From Gammaproteobacteria bacterium (GTDB lineage: Bacteria; Pseudomonadota; Gammaproteobacteria; Eutrophobiales; Eutrophobiaceae): a stretch of 45,372 bases of DNA. The stretch covers positions 1 through 45,372 of the forward strand of contig JAURPG010000004.1 of NCBI GenBank assembly GCA_030835405.1. The letters run 5' to 3'. Below are positions 1 to 8,552 of this stretch, in pieces. The notes below the pieces were generated by a model. It searched no databases, was not told the origin of the DNA, and saw only the letters and a list, made by a program, of their open reading frames with translations. The translations under genes and the position numbers were made by a program. Numbering within the stretch: position 1 is the first letter of the stretch; every line of letters begins with the position of its first letter.

Positions 1-996
1 CCGGTATATGTTGTTGGCGCCGGCGGCATCGGGGTGGTTATGGCATGGTGTCTGGTCAAGTCTGGTGTATCAGTCACTATGGTGGAAGCAAATATAAATA
101 AAATTACTCATGCCAACCAAAATGGCATAGAAATTTTAGGCCATGGATCTGTGACGACACCAGTAATTCATTTTGATGACTGGGTCCCTGATTCCGATTC
201 TCTGGTACTACTTTGTACCAAAACCTATATTAATGCTCAGGTTTTAGACCGTTTACCTGAAGTAGTCACCTTGCTGCCTGTACAGAATGGATTTGACCCG
301 CTACTGGATGCTTTTCATCATCAAGCAGAAGGGATTGTTTCATTTGTTTCAGAGTGTGAAACCGACAGGGCTGTCACCAGAATTACCCGTAAAGGAGAAT
401 TTCATCTGGGACGGCGATCCGGAGTTGATATTGATGGAGCCAACTATCTGTCCACGCTCACTGAGTTACTTGGTAAAGCCAATCTCTTTCCAGCACACCT
501 TGTTGAGGATATTGCCCCTTATAAATACACTAAATTAATGTATAACGCCGCCATCTCTCCAGTGGCCTCTGCAGCCGGTATCGATAATAGCGAGCTTTTA
601 AATCATCCCGTTGCAAAGAAACTGTTTATTGGCCTGTTAAAGGAAAATTACTCAATCCTCAAGCATGCGGGGAAACCCCTTGAAAAGGTGGGCCCTATGC
701 ATCCAGACATGGTAAATAAAATATTAAACCATACCTTTGTGATAAACCTGTTTGCATTGTTTTTCAAACCTTCTTTAAAAGGCACCTATTGTTCCATGGC
801 ACCTGACATCCTTACAGACAGGACTGAGATAGAGGCCTATAACGGCCACCTTGTGGCACTGGCTGGTGACTTCCCCTGCCCCCTTAACCGCGCAGCTATA
901 CACATGATTGAAAAAATCGTCAGCAATCAACTCACTCGCGGCATACAACATCTCAATACCATGATGAATAACCTGCCAGCTGGTACGTTGCCATGA
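1..996 (+). CDS. Ketopantoate reductase family protein (PanE/ApbA-like), 5' truncated by window edge
   Basis: The reading frame is open from base 1, so the true start lies outside the window; 331 residues are visible. The N-terminal Rossmann motif GAGGIG (visible residues 6-11) binds NADPH. Ketopantoate reductase signatures follow: PVQNG with Asn at about 96, the catalytic Lys in YKYTKLMYNAA (about 178), and the TEIEAYNG motif with Glu at about 276. The family reduces 2-dehydropantoate to pantoate in coenzyme A synthesis, but many paralogs reduce other 2-oxo or 3-oxo compounds. The stop overlaps the start of the next gene (ATGA), so it is translationally coupled to an SDR epimerase. That partner is not a pantothenate gene, so a non-pantothenate substrate is quite possible. 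Family call is firm; substrate is open. Confidence 0.85.
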   Translation, partial: PVYVVGAGGIGVVMAWCLVKSGVSVTMVEANINKITHANQNGIEILGHGSVTTPVIHFDDWVPDSDSLVLLCTKTYINAQVLDRLPEVVTLLPVQNGFDPLLDAFHHQAEGIVSFVSECETDRAVTRITRKGEFHLGRRSGVDIDGANYLSTLTELLGKANLFPAHLVEDIAPYKYTKLMYNAAISPVASAAGIDNSELLNHPVAKKLFIGLLKENYSILKHAGKPLEKVGPMHPDMVNKILNHTFVINLFALFFKPSLKGTYCSMAPDILTDRTEIEAYNGHLVALAGDFPCPLNRAAIHMIEKIVSNQLTRGIQHLNTMMNNLPAGTLP

Positions 997-1979
997 TCCT
1001 AGTTACCGGCGGTGGCGGTTTTATTGGTAGTCACCTGGTAAAAAAGCTCCTAAAACAAGGAGAATCCGTCAGGGTAATGGAAAGGCCAGGCGCGAATGTT
1101 ACTCATCTCCCCCAGGACAAAATCGAAATTGTCTTCAACGACCTGAGGGATTTGGAAGGTATACAAAAGCTTACCCGTAATTGTAAACAGGTATATCACC
1201 TGGCTGCCGATCCCAACCTTTGGCGCAAAGACCCGGCTGAATTTGATGCCGTCAACCATATAGGCACAGTCAATGTGATTAAAGCTGCTCTCGATAATGG
1301 CGCGCAGCGTATCTTGCATTGCAGCACCGAGAGTATACTAACCTCCGAATCATTCAATGGGGGGACTGTCGAAGATATGGTCCTCAATGAACAGGACATG
1401 ATGGGTCCTTACTGCCTGAGTAAATATCGAGCTGAGAAAGCTGCCTTTGAATTTGCACGAGAAAGTCAGGCAGTAATTGTCGCCAGCCCCACCCTGCCTG
1501 TGGGCCCCGGGGATCGCCTGTTGACACCACCCACCCGTATGAATGTGGCATTTTGCCGCGGCGAGTTGCCGGCCATTCTCGATTGCAGTATCAACCTGAT
1601 TGATGTCAGGGATGTGGCTACAGGGATGATAGCAGCCATGGCTAAAGGAAAACCCGGGGTCAGATACCTGTTGGGGAATGAAAACATGATGTTATCTGAG
1701 TGGCTGGCATTACTTGGGGGAAATTGTGCGCAGAATGTCCCAAAATTTAATGTCCCTTATTCTGTAGCCTTGACAGCGGCGTGGTTCAGCGAACACTGGT
1801 CCACCTACGTGACCGGCCGTATGCCCATGGCAACAATGACTGGTGTGCGACTAACCAAACGCAGTATGCACTTCGACCCCAGCCCCAGTCTTAAAGCACT
1901 CGATCTATCGCCTCGCCCAGTCAAGGAATCAGCTGTCGACGCAGTCACCTGGTACCGCAAACAGGGTTGGCTAACTTAA
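993..1979 (+). CDS. NAD-dependent epimerase/dehydratase (extended SDR)
   Basis: A 328-residue cytoplasmic extended short-chain dehydrogenase. The N-terminus carries TGGGGFIGS (nucleotide-binding glycines 6, 9 and 12). The active site shows Ser/Thr in HCSTES (about 111-112) and Tyr140-x3-Lys144 in GPYCLSKYRAEKA. The overall pattern (ILVTGGGGFIGSHL, VYHLAAD, NHIGTVNVIKAA) resembles the dihydroflavonol-4-reductase and hopanoid-associated sugar epimerase (HpnA-like) groups, which are hard to separate by eye. It overlaps the upstream reductase gene by 4 bases (ATGA), indicating one transcript. Together with the nearby CDP-alcohol phosphatidyltransferase it may belong to a small lipid or headgroup pathway; that is inference. 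Confidence 0.85.
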   Translation: MILVTGGGGFIGSHLVKKLLKQGESVRVMERPGANVTHLPQDKIEIVFNDLRDLEGIQKLTRNCKQVYHLAADPNLWRKDPAEFDAVNHIGTVNVIKAALDNGAQRILHCSTESILTSESFNGGTVEDMVLNEQDMMGPYCLSKYRAEKAAFEFARESQAVIVASPTLPVGPGDRLLTPPTRMNVAFCRGELPAILDCSINLIDVRDVATGMIAAMAKGKPGVRYLLGNENMMLSEWLALLGGNCAQNVPKFNVPYSVALTAAWFSEHWSTYVTGRMPMATMTGVRLTKRSMHFDPSPSLKALDLSPRPVKESAVDAVTWYRKQGWLT

Positions 1980-2059
1980 AAGTAACAAGCTGCGCTCATT
2001 TTGGATTTTCTAAAAGTATGGAATCTGGCTCAATAGAGCACAGAAATATTATGACTGGC

Positions 2060-2263
2060 GATGAAAAGAATAGACAGGATAGAAAAATCTAAAAAAGCTT
2101 TTATCAATCTTTATCTCTGTGGCCTCTGTGAGCTCTGCGTCTAAAAATATAATGCGCGATATGGCCACAGAGGACACAGATAATATATAACTGAAGATTT
2201 AAGGTTTTATTTTCATCCTGTCAATCTTGTTAAATCCTGTTAATCCTGTCCATTATTTGCATC
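2060..2263. repeat. Composite palindromic intergenic repeat
   Basis: The gap 1980-2274 holds no gene but is strongly patterned. The left half reads GATG..AAGAATAGACAGGAT (2060-2080), then ATCTCTGTGGCCTCTGTG (2113-2130). The right half is the same composite inverted: CCACAGAGGACACAGAT (2165-2181), then about four degenerate 9-base ATCCTGTTA-type units (2215-2250), ending at GCATC (2263). The CTCTGTG arms match at about 14 of 16 positions. The two halves flank a 34-base A/T-rich centre (2131-2164). It lies between an SDR gene and the 3' end of a minus-strand gene, so it might also act as a bidirectional transcript end. Confidence 0.7.
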
Positions 2264-2274
2264 AATCAATAAAT

Positions 2275-2934
2275 TTATGGTTTTAAATTAGATTCTTTAT
2301 CTGCAGCATTCATTTTAATTGCCTGCCAGATGGAGAAAACCAGGAACGCTGGTGCCACAATCCCGGCAATGATCAGCAGATACAACATCCCATCAAACCA
2401 GGCAAACAGAGGTATCACAAACATACTATCATCCAGATCAAACCCATCAGGGTATTTAAAAACGACCCCCGGATGAGTACCACTCATATGGAACTGAAAT
2501 ACAATGATAAAAATCGCACCAATGGATATGCCTGCTACCCCGCCTAGCACAGTACTCCACTCACCCAACCAGGTCGTGCCACTCAATCCGTAACCAATAC
2601 CAATGAAGAGCACCATATTGACAAGCATGTCACATATCAGATCATACCAATGCCCCCAACGAGATGACTGTCCTGTCATCCTTGCCAATTCACCATCTGC
2701 CCTGTCCATCAACATGGAAAATACAAAAATGCAGCCTCCCCATACATGCCAGCCGGCTTCCGATTTTGAAAAACACCAGGCAGCCAATATGCCACTGAGC
2801 ATGCGTACTGTAGTAATCTGATTTGGGGTTACGCGGGTATTCACCAGTGGGTACATCATCCATCTGGCAACGGCATGCACATAGGTCTTTGGGGGGGCAA
2901 GCTTGGTCGCTGTGCCTGTTGATTGCTCATCCAT
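2275..2934 (-). CDS. CDP-alcohol phosphatidyltransferase family protein
   Basis: A 219-residue integral membrane enzyme. It carries the complete family signature D-x2-DG-x2-AR-x8-G-x3-D-x3-D: Asp77, Asp80-Gly81, Ala84-Arg85, Gly94, Asp98 and Asp102. Those aspartates bind the metal and the CDP-alcohol. The family transfers a phosphoalcohol from CDP-alcohol to a second alcohol to make phospholipids or related phosphodiesters. About four to six hydrophobic segments surround the motif. It is not obviously PgsA, PssA or cardiolipin synthase, so the acceptor is unknown. It is transcribed towards the SDR gene, with the palindromic repeat between their 3' ends. Confidence 0.85.
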   Translation of the reverse strand: MDEQSTGTATKLAPPKTYVHAVARWMMYPLVNTRVTPNQITTVRMLSGILAAWCFSKSEAGWHVWGGCIFVFSMLMDRADGELARMTGQSSRWGHWYDLICDMLVNMVLFIGIGYGLSGTTWLGEWSTVLGGVAGISIGAIFIIVFQFHMSGTHPGVVFKYPDGFDLDDSMFVIPLFAWFDGMLYLLIIAGIVAPAFLVFSIWQAIKMNAADKESNLKP

Positions 2935-3061
2935 TCGATTTACTCTTATCCTTATATTACTATTACAAATTAAAGATGATATTAACCTGGCACCTTAAAT
3001 CACATAAAATGGTGAGTAAATCATTATCCATTATTAATTTTTTTGGAATAAGCCGAAAACA

Positions 3062-3382
3062 ATGAGCATCCTGGACCAAACTCTAATCATACTTGGCACT
3101 TTATTACCGCTGTTGGGAACTGGATTAACAATGATTTTAGCCAGTATCTTCAGGGGGATACTGCGATGGATTTCTTTATTTTTCATCCCAGCTCTCACCA
3201 TGATGTTCTGTTGGGTGGGTGCAGGTTTTATCTGGCAAAATGGAAATATGCTGGCTGCAGCATTGTTTTATATTTTCCTGATCAGTCTGTTTATTTACTA
3301 CCCCATCTTAGTTGTAGCGGGTTTAATTAACCTGCGAAATAATAAACAAGCCGGACAATCAGGCAACGCTAATGGGCAGTAA
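3062..3382 (+). CDS. Small membrane protein of unknown function
   Basis: A 106-residue protein with about three hydrophobic segments (roughly residues 8-30, 36-58 and 62-92) and a polar, Asn/Gln-rich tail ending NANGQ. I do not recognise a family. It is divergent from the CDP-alcohol phosphatidyltransferase and upstream of leuC, but about 190 bases from the latter, so it is probably a separate unit. No strong ribosome site precedes the ATG. Coding potential is supported mainly by length and by a coherent membrane pattern. Confidence 0.6.
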   Translation: MSILDQTLIILGTLLPLLGTGLTMILASIFRGILRWISLFFIPALTMMFCWVGAGFIWQNGNMLAAALFYIFLISLFIYYPILVVAGLINLRNNKQAGQSGNANGQ

Positions 3383-3576
3383 GTACCATTAGTTGACAGT
3401 CAGTTAATAACAGGTTGACGAAACTATACCGGGGTCTGAGGTCTATTAGTCTCATTTAGTTAACATTATTGCCCTGCTTGTTGTGTTATTTGAGTATATC
3501 CCTAAAATACTGCTACAGCCGGAAAATGCTAATTTGTCAGTCTGGCCAGAGTTGATTTAAAAACAGGAATATGTCG

Positions 3577-4980
3577 ATGAAAAAAACCATGTACGAAAAA
3601 ATCTGGGATGACCACCTTGTCCACGATGAAGCGGGACAGGCACCCATTTTATATATAGACAGGCACCTCATTCATGAGGTCACCAGCCCACAGGCATTTG
3701 AAGGTCTGAAACTCGCCTCCCGGCCTGTGAGGCGAACTGATTCTGTGCTGGCAACCCTGGATCATTGTGTCCCGACCAAGGACCGTGACCAGCCCATTAA
3801 AGACCCGGTCGCCCGGAAACAGGTGGAAGTTATGATGGAAAACTGCCGGGTTAACGGGCTGACACTATATGACATGAAAAGCCCCAATAACGGCATTATC
3901 CATATCGTGGTACCGGAACATGGCTTTGTCCATCCCGGCATGACCGTAGTCTGTGGCGATAGCCACACCGCCACCCATGGCGCCTTTGGTGCCCTGGCAT
4001 TTGGCATTGGGACCTCCGAAGTTGAGCATGTATTGGCCACACAAACTCTCAGACAGAAAAAGTCCAAATCCATGCGGGTTACAATTGAAGGCAGCCTGTC
4101 TCCATATTGCACTGCCAAGGATATCGCGCTTTCTATCATTGGGCATATCGGTACTGCAGGCGGCACAGGCTACGTCATAGAATATGCTGGATCTGCCATT
4201 GAAAACCTCAGTATGGAAGGTCGTATGACATTATGTAACCTGGCCATTGAAAGTGGTGCCCGTGCCGGTCTGGTCGCCCCGGACCAGAAGACCCTGGATT
4301 TTTTGAAAGACAGGGAGTATGCACCCAAAGGTGATGACTGGGACAAAGCGGTAGAATACTGGTTGAGTCTATGCAGTGATGATGGTGCAGAATTTGATAA
4401 GGAAATCACTATCAGTGCAGATGATATCGCACCTCAGGTAACCTGGGGCACATCACCGGAACAGGTCGTCGGAGTCAATAACACCGTCCCATCCCCGGAT
4501 GATTTTGATGATGAAGGCAAACGTAAGGCCTGTGAAAGCGCATTAAATTACATGGGGCTGAAACCTGGAACTTCAATCACTGATATTCCTATTGATTTTG
4601 TTTTTATTGGTTCATGCACAAATGGTCGTATTGAAGATATCCGTGCCGCAGCAAAAATAGCCGAAGGTAAAAAGGTTGCCGAGGGCGTAACGGCATTAGT
4701 GGTACCAGGCTCATATTTGGTTAAACACCAGGCTGAACAGGAAGGTCTTGACAAGATCTTTCTTGATGCCGGTTGGGAATGGCGCGACCCCGGTTGCTCC
4801 ATGTGCCTGGCCATGAATGACGATAAACTTGAAGAAGGTCAACGCTGCGCATCCACCTCAAACCGAAACTTTGAAGGACGTCAGGGCAAAGGTGGACGGA
4901 CCCATCTGGTCTCACCCACCATGGCTGCGGCCGCAGCTTCTGCTGGTAAATTTGTCGATATTCGAAAACTAAAAGATTAA
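3577..4980 (+). CDS. leuC: 3-isopropylmalate dehydratase large subunit
   Basis: The large subunit of isopropylmalate isomerase (aconitase family) is about 467 residues. With LeuD it interconverts 2- and 3-isopropylmalate, and it also serves citramalate to 3-methylmalate via citraconate. Family landmarks are present: [11 protein letters not shown] at the start, [38 protein letters not shown], and [13 protein letters not shown] near the end. From the ATG at 3577 the [4Fe-4S] ligands fall at Cys347, Cys407 and Cys410, as in E. coli LeuC. That numbering, and AGGA eight bases upstream, favour 3577 over the in-frame ATG at 3571. First gene of leuC-leuD-cimA; 15 bases separate it from leuD. Confidence 0.96.
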   Translation: MKKTMYEKIWDDHLVHDEAGQAPILYIDRHLIHEVTSPQAFEGLKLASRPVRRTDSVLATLDHCVPTKDRDQPIKDPVARKQVEVMMENCRVNGLTLYDMKSPNNGIIHIVVPEHGFVHPGMTVVCGDSHTATHGAFGALAFGIGTSEVEHVLATQTLRQKKSKSMRVTIEGSLSPYCTAKDIALSIIGHIGTAGGTGYVIEYAGSAIENLSMEGRMTLCNLAIESGARAGLVAPDQKTLDFLKDREYAPKGDDWDKAVEYWLSLCSDDGAEFDKEITISADDIAPQVTWGTSPEQVVGVNNTVPSPDDFDDEGKRKACESALNYMGLKPGTSITDIPIDFVFIGSCTNGRIEDIRAAAKIAEGKKVAEGVTALVVPGSYLVKHQAEQEGLDKIFLDAGWEWRDPGCSMCLAMNDDKLEEGQRCASTSNRNFEGRQGKGGRTHLVSPTMAAAAASAGKFVDIRKLKD

Positions 4981-4995
4981 TAAGAGATTAAGATT

Positions 4996-5607
4996 ATGGA
5001 ACCTTATGTAAAACATGAAAGCATCGCCGCCTTGTTAGATCGTAATAATGTGGATACTGATCAGATCATCCCCAAGCAATTCCTGAAGGAAGTCCGCCGC
5101 ACGGGTTTTGGCAAAGATCTGTTTTTCGATTGGCGATATCTGGCAGATGGCAGCGACAACCCCGATTTTGAACTGAATAATTCCTCATATAAGGGGGCCA
5201 GAATCCTGGTTACAGGTGATAATTTTGGCTGCGGCTCATCACGCGAACATGCCCCCTGGGCCATCGAAGATTATGGAATCAATACAATTATCTCTACCAG
5301 CTATGCCGATATCTTTTTTAATAATTGCTTCAAGAATGGCATCCTCCCTATCACCGTCAGCAAACAAGAACTTGCTGATCTAATGAAGGAAATTTCAGAA
5401 AATCCAGGGGTTAAATTCACCGTAGACCTGGAAGGACAGAATGTGACCACGCCAGCTGGCATAACAATTAATTTTGAAATTGATGAATTTCGTAAAGATG
5501 CCCTGTTGAAAGGCCTGGATGATATCGCCCTCACCCTTCAACATGTTGACAAAATAGATACTTTTGAGGAGAAGCAGAAACAACAGCTTCAATGGTTATA
5601 TAGTTAA
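4996..5607 (+). CDS. leuD: 3-isopropylmalate dehydratase small subunit
   Basis: A 203-residue swivel-domain subunit that pairs with LeuC. It shows [13 protein letters not shown] near residue 18, [15 protein letters not shown], the [15 protein letters not shown] loop that contacts substrate (about residues 75-90), and a C-terminal LTLQH..I..FE motif. Length matches the bacterial LeuD norm of about 200. Its stop codon shares one base with the ATG of the following gene (TAATG), so the two are translationally coupled. Cytoplasmic, branched-chain amino acid synthesis. Confidence 0.96.
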   Translation: MEPYVKHESIAALLDRNNVDTDQIIPKQFLKEVRRTGFGKDLFFDWRYLADGSDNPDFELNNSSYKGARILVTGDNFGCGSSREHAPWAIEDYGINTIISTSYADIFFNNCFKNGILPITVSKQELADLMKEISENPGVKFTVDLEGQNVTTPAGITINFEIDEFRKDALLKGLDDIALTLQHVDKIDTFEEKQKQQLQWLYS

Positions 5608-7157
5608 TGGACACCCCTTCTCCAAGGCATATCGAGCTACTGGATACCACCTTACGAGATGGAGAACAGACCCAGGGGGTCTCATTTCCACCGGACGAGA
5701 AGGTCAATATTGCCAAGGCCCTGCTCGGCAAGCTGAATGTTGACCGTATCGAGATCGCATCTGCCAATGTCTCGGAAGGTGAAAAGGCCGCAGTAGCAAC
5801 CATCAATGAATGGGCCTCAGAGCATAATCTCGTGGAGAGGATCGAAGTGCTTGGGTTTGTTGACAATAATCGCAGTGTCGACTGGATTGTCGAGGCAGGG
5901 GGAAAGGTCATCAACCTGTTAACAAAAGGCAGCGAGAAACATTGCAGTACCCAGCTAAAAAAGACCCTGGATCAACATGTTACAGACATCAAACAGACGG
6001 TTGAATATGCACATACCCAGGGACTAACAGTCAACATGTATCTGGAGGACTGGTCCAATGGCATGAAAGACAGCCGCGATTATGTGTTTGGGTTAATGGA
6101 TGCCATGAAGAATTCCGGCGTTTCACGTTATTTACTTCCCGATACCCTGGGTGTGATGTCTCCAGATGAAGTATTCGATTATATCGGCCAAATGGTCTCT
6201 CGGTACCCGGACCTTAACTTTGATTTTCATCCCCATAACGATTACGGACTGGGTACGGCAAATGTCATGGCCGCCGTCAAGGCCGGTGTCAATACAGTGC
6301 ACTGTACAGTAAATTGTCTGGGTGAGCGTGCTGGCAATGCCTCATTGGCAGAGGTAGCTGTCACCTTGAAGGACAAAATGGGTATGCAGTTATCCATCAA
6401 TGAAGAACATATTTTTGATATCAGCAAGATGGTGGAGAATTTTTCCGGCAAGTGGGTAGCCGCGAATATGCCTATCGTTGGTTCAGATGTATTCACACAA
6501 ACTGCCGGGATACACGCCGATGGTGACCATAAGGGCGGGTTATATGAAAGCACCCTGACGCCGGAACGGTTTGACAGAAAACGCACCTATGCCCTGGGCA
6601 AGATGAGTGGCAAGGCCTCACTGATAAAAAATCTCGAGGAACTGGACATTAGCCTGAGTGATGAAAACCTTAAGAAGGTTCTCAAACGTATCGTTGAACT
6701 GGGTGACTCCAAACATACCATCACCTCAGATGATATCCCTTTCATCATTGCCGATGTACTGGAAAGCAAGGACTATAGCCATGTAAAACTGACCAATTGC
6801 TCTATCACCAGTGGTCTGGACCTGGAATCTACCGTGAGTATTCAGGTGGTCATTGGTGGAAAACATCATAAATCCTCTGGCACAGGGAACGGTGGCTTTG
6901 ACGCCTTTATTGATGCCATAAACAAGGTGTTGGAAAATTATGACTACCAGATCCCTAAACTGGTGGATTATGAGGTGCGTATACCCAAAGGTGGTGAAAC
7001 CAGTGCATTGACGGAATGTATTATCACCTGGCAGGACAATGGCAGAAAAGTCAAGACACGTGGCGTCCATGCCAACCAGGTCTTTGCAGCTATCCTGGCA
7101 GCATTAAGATTGGTGAATTTACAGTTGCAGGAAAGAGAAACCGGAACATTACTTTAA
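5607..7157 (+). CDS. cimA: (R)-citramalate synthase, Leptospira type (2-isopropylmalate synthase family)
   Basis: A 516-residue DRE-TIM enzyme: TIM barrel (about 8-280) with DTTLRDGEQ at 13-21, linker, then a C-terminal allosteric domain (about 390-510). Metal ligands are Asp18, His208 and His210; Glu147 is the expected general base. As I recall the Leptospira citramalate synthase (also 516 residues), the pyruvate-pocket residues Leu81, Leu104, Tyr144 and Thr179 correspond here to Leu82, Leu105, Tyr145 and Thr180, and Arg16-Asp17 to Arg17-Asp18. The DWSNG and FVDNN stretches also match that enzyme. It would condense pyruvate and acetyl-CoA to citramalate, which LeuCD and LeuB convert to 2-oxobutyrate for isoleucine. 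A 2-isopropylmalate synthase role is the alternative. Coupled to leuD by a 1-base overlap. Confidence 0.88.
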   Translation: MDTPSPRHIELLDTTLRDGEQTQGVSFPPDEKVNIAKALLGKLNVDRIEIASANVSEGEKAAVATINEWASEHNLVERIEVLGFVDNNRSVDWIVEAGGKVINLLTKGSEKHCSTQLKKTLDQHVTDIKQTVEYAHTQGLTVNMYLEDWSNGMKDSRDYVFGLMDAMKNSGVSRYLLPDTLGVMSPDEVFDYIGQMVSRYPDLNFDFHPHNDYGLGTANVMAAVKAGVNTVHCTVNCLGERAGNASLAEVAVTLKDKMGMQLSINEEHIFDISKMVENFSGKWVAANMPIVGSDVFTQTAGIHADGDHKGGLYESTLTPERFDRKRTYALGKMSGKASLIKNLEELDISLSDENLKKVLKRIVELGDSKHTITSDDIPFIIADVLESKDYSHVKLTNCSITSGLDLESTVSIQVVIGGKHHKSSGTGNGGFDAFIDAINKVLENYDYQIPKLVDYEVRIPKGGETSALTECIITWQDNGRKVKTRGVHANQVFAAILAALRLVNLQLQERETGTLL

Positions 7158-7193
7158 TTCCTGGCGTTTCACCACATTCAGCCTGCGGGTATC

Positions 7194-8294
7194 TCAGCCC
7201 AGTTTTTTCAACTCATCAACTACCCGATCACCAAATTCATCGGTGGCAATCATATTCACGCCACTTCCCTGCTTGGATAAATCGGGGGTGGAATAGCCCT
7301 GGATAAAGACACTCTGCATGGCCTTCCAGATATTCCTGGACTCATCCGCCATGTTAAAACTCAACTCCAGCATCATGGCAACTGAACCGATCATGGAATA
7401 AGGATTGGCAACGTTCTTGCCGCCGATGTCAGGCGCTGATCCATGAGAGGGCTCATAATAGGCGCTATTATCGCCAATACAAGCGGACGGCATGAGCCCC
7501 AATGAACCCAATATGCCCCCGCCCTGATCACTGAGAATATCACCGAACATGTTTTCCATGACCATGACGTCAAATTGCCCTGGATTCAAACATAGATAGG
7601 TCGCAGCAGCATCCACCAGAATATGAATAACCTTAACCTCAGGAAAGTCTTTTGCGACTTCTTCGACTATTTCATTCCAGAGGACACTGGACTTTAATAC
7701 ATTATTTTTATGAATATTATGCAGGACTTTTTTACGGGTCATACACTGTTTAAATGCCACGCGGATGATACGTTCAATCTGCTCCTCATCGTAATCAAGA
7801 GATTCTTTTACATAGCGTAGCCCCTGCTCATTGACGCCAACTTCCTTACTACCAAAATATAATCCACCCACCAGTTCACGGATCATAACAATATCAATAC
7901 CTTCGCCAATAATTTCCGGCTTCAATGGTGAGAAATGTGCCAGGCCTTTAGGTAATGATACGGGACGGAAATTGGCATAGGTATTCAGCCATTTTCTCAG
8001 AGGTAATATGGCGCCGCGCTCCGGCCTCAGATCCACAGGTATCTTTTCTGTTTCTTCATAATTCAGGCCTACCGGGCCTTTCAATGTGGCATCTGCTTCA
8101 GCACATATTTTTTTGGTGGACTCCGGGAATGGATGTCCATGTTCAAAATAGGCGCTGGCACCAAATGGCGCCTCGTTTAATTCAAATGTAACTTCATTAC
8201 GCTGTTCTACCAGTTTCAGAACCTTGATAGCCTCGCGCATAATTTCCGGGCCGATACCGTCACCGGGTAAAATCGCAATCTTATAGTCTGTCAT
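7194..8294 (-). CDS. leuB: 3-isopropylmalate dehydrogenase
   Basis: A 366-residue isocitrate/isopropylmalate dehydrogenase. ILPGDGIGPEIM starts the fold. Substrate arginines sit in PERGAILPLRK and ANFRPV, followed by IRELVGGLYFG. The catalytic Lys is in HKNNVLKSS, and the metal-binding aspartates are in VDAAATYL and MFGDILSDQGG. The C-terminal part shows YEPSHGSAPDIGGKNVANP. It oxidatively decarboxylates 3-isopropylmalate, and can also serve 3-methylmalate in the citramalate route. The gene faces leuC-leuD-cimA and ends 36 bases from cimA, so it must be transcribed separately. No clear ribosome site precedes the ATG. Confidence 0.95.
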   Translation of the reverse strand: MTDYKIAILPGDGIGPEIMREAIKVLKLVEQRNEVTFELNEAPFGASAYFEHGHPFPESTKKICAEADATLKGPVGLNYEETEKIPVDLRPERGAILPLRKWLNTYANFRPVSLPKGLAHFSPLKPEIIGEGIDIVMIRELVGGLYFGSKEVGVNEQGLRYVKESLDYDEEQIERIIRVAFKQCMTRKKVLHNIHKNNVLKSSVLWNEIVEEVAKDFPEVKVIHILVDAAATYLCLNPGQFDVMVMENMFGDILSDQGGGILGSLGLMPSACIGDNSAYYEPSHGSAPDIGGKNVANPYSMIGSVAMMLELSFNMADESRNIWKAMQSVFIQGYSTPDLSKQGSGVNMIATDEFGDRVVDELKKLG

Positions 8295-8552
8295 GAGTAT
8301 TTATTTTAAATGTTAAAAAGGGCGACATTATATATTAATGTCCAAGAAGATGTCGTGTTAAAACAAGCTGGCAGGAGATGTATAAACCATTATCCACAAA
8401 TCTTATGCAAATATTATCATAGTGTATTTGTTCATATTTTCTTCTCATTTCAGTCCTGACTTGACGCCCTATCTGGGCGATGATAACTTAATTTTTTGAT
8501 TATTTTTGGTCCGTTCAATACCGAAACAGGCCATCCATCGGAGGGGGAGAAA

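Noticed and set aside
2823-3065. Plus-strand frame of 80 codons overlapping the start of the CDP-alcohol phosphatidyltransferase
   Set aside because: Mostly antisense to a well-supported gene, with a low-complexity Tyr run and no ribosome site.
3383-3576. TTGACA and TTGACG words as a possible leuC promoter
   Set aside because: No acceptable -10 hexamer at 16-18 bases from either word.
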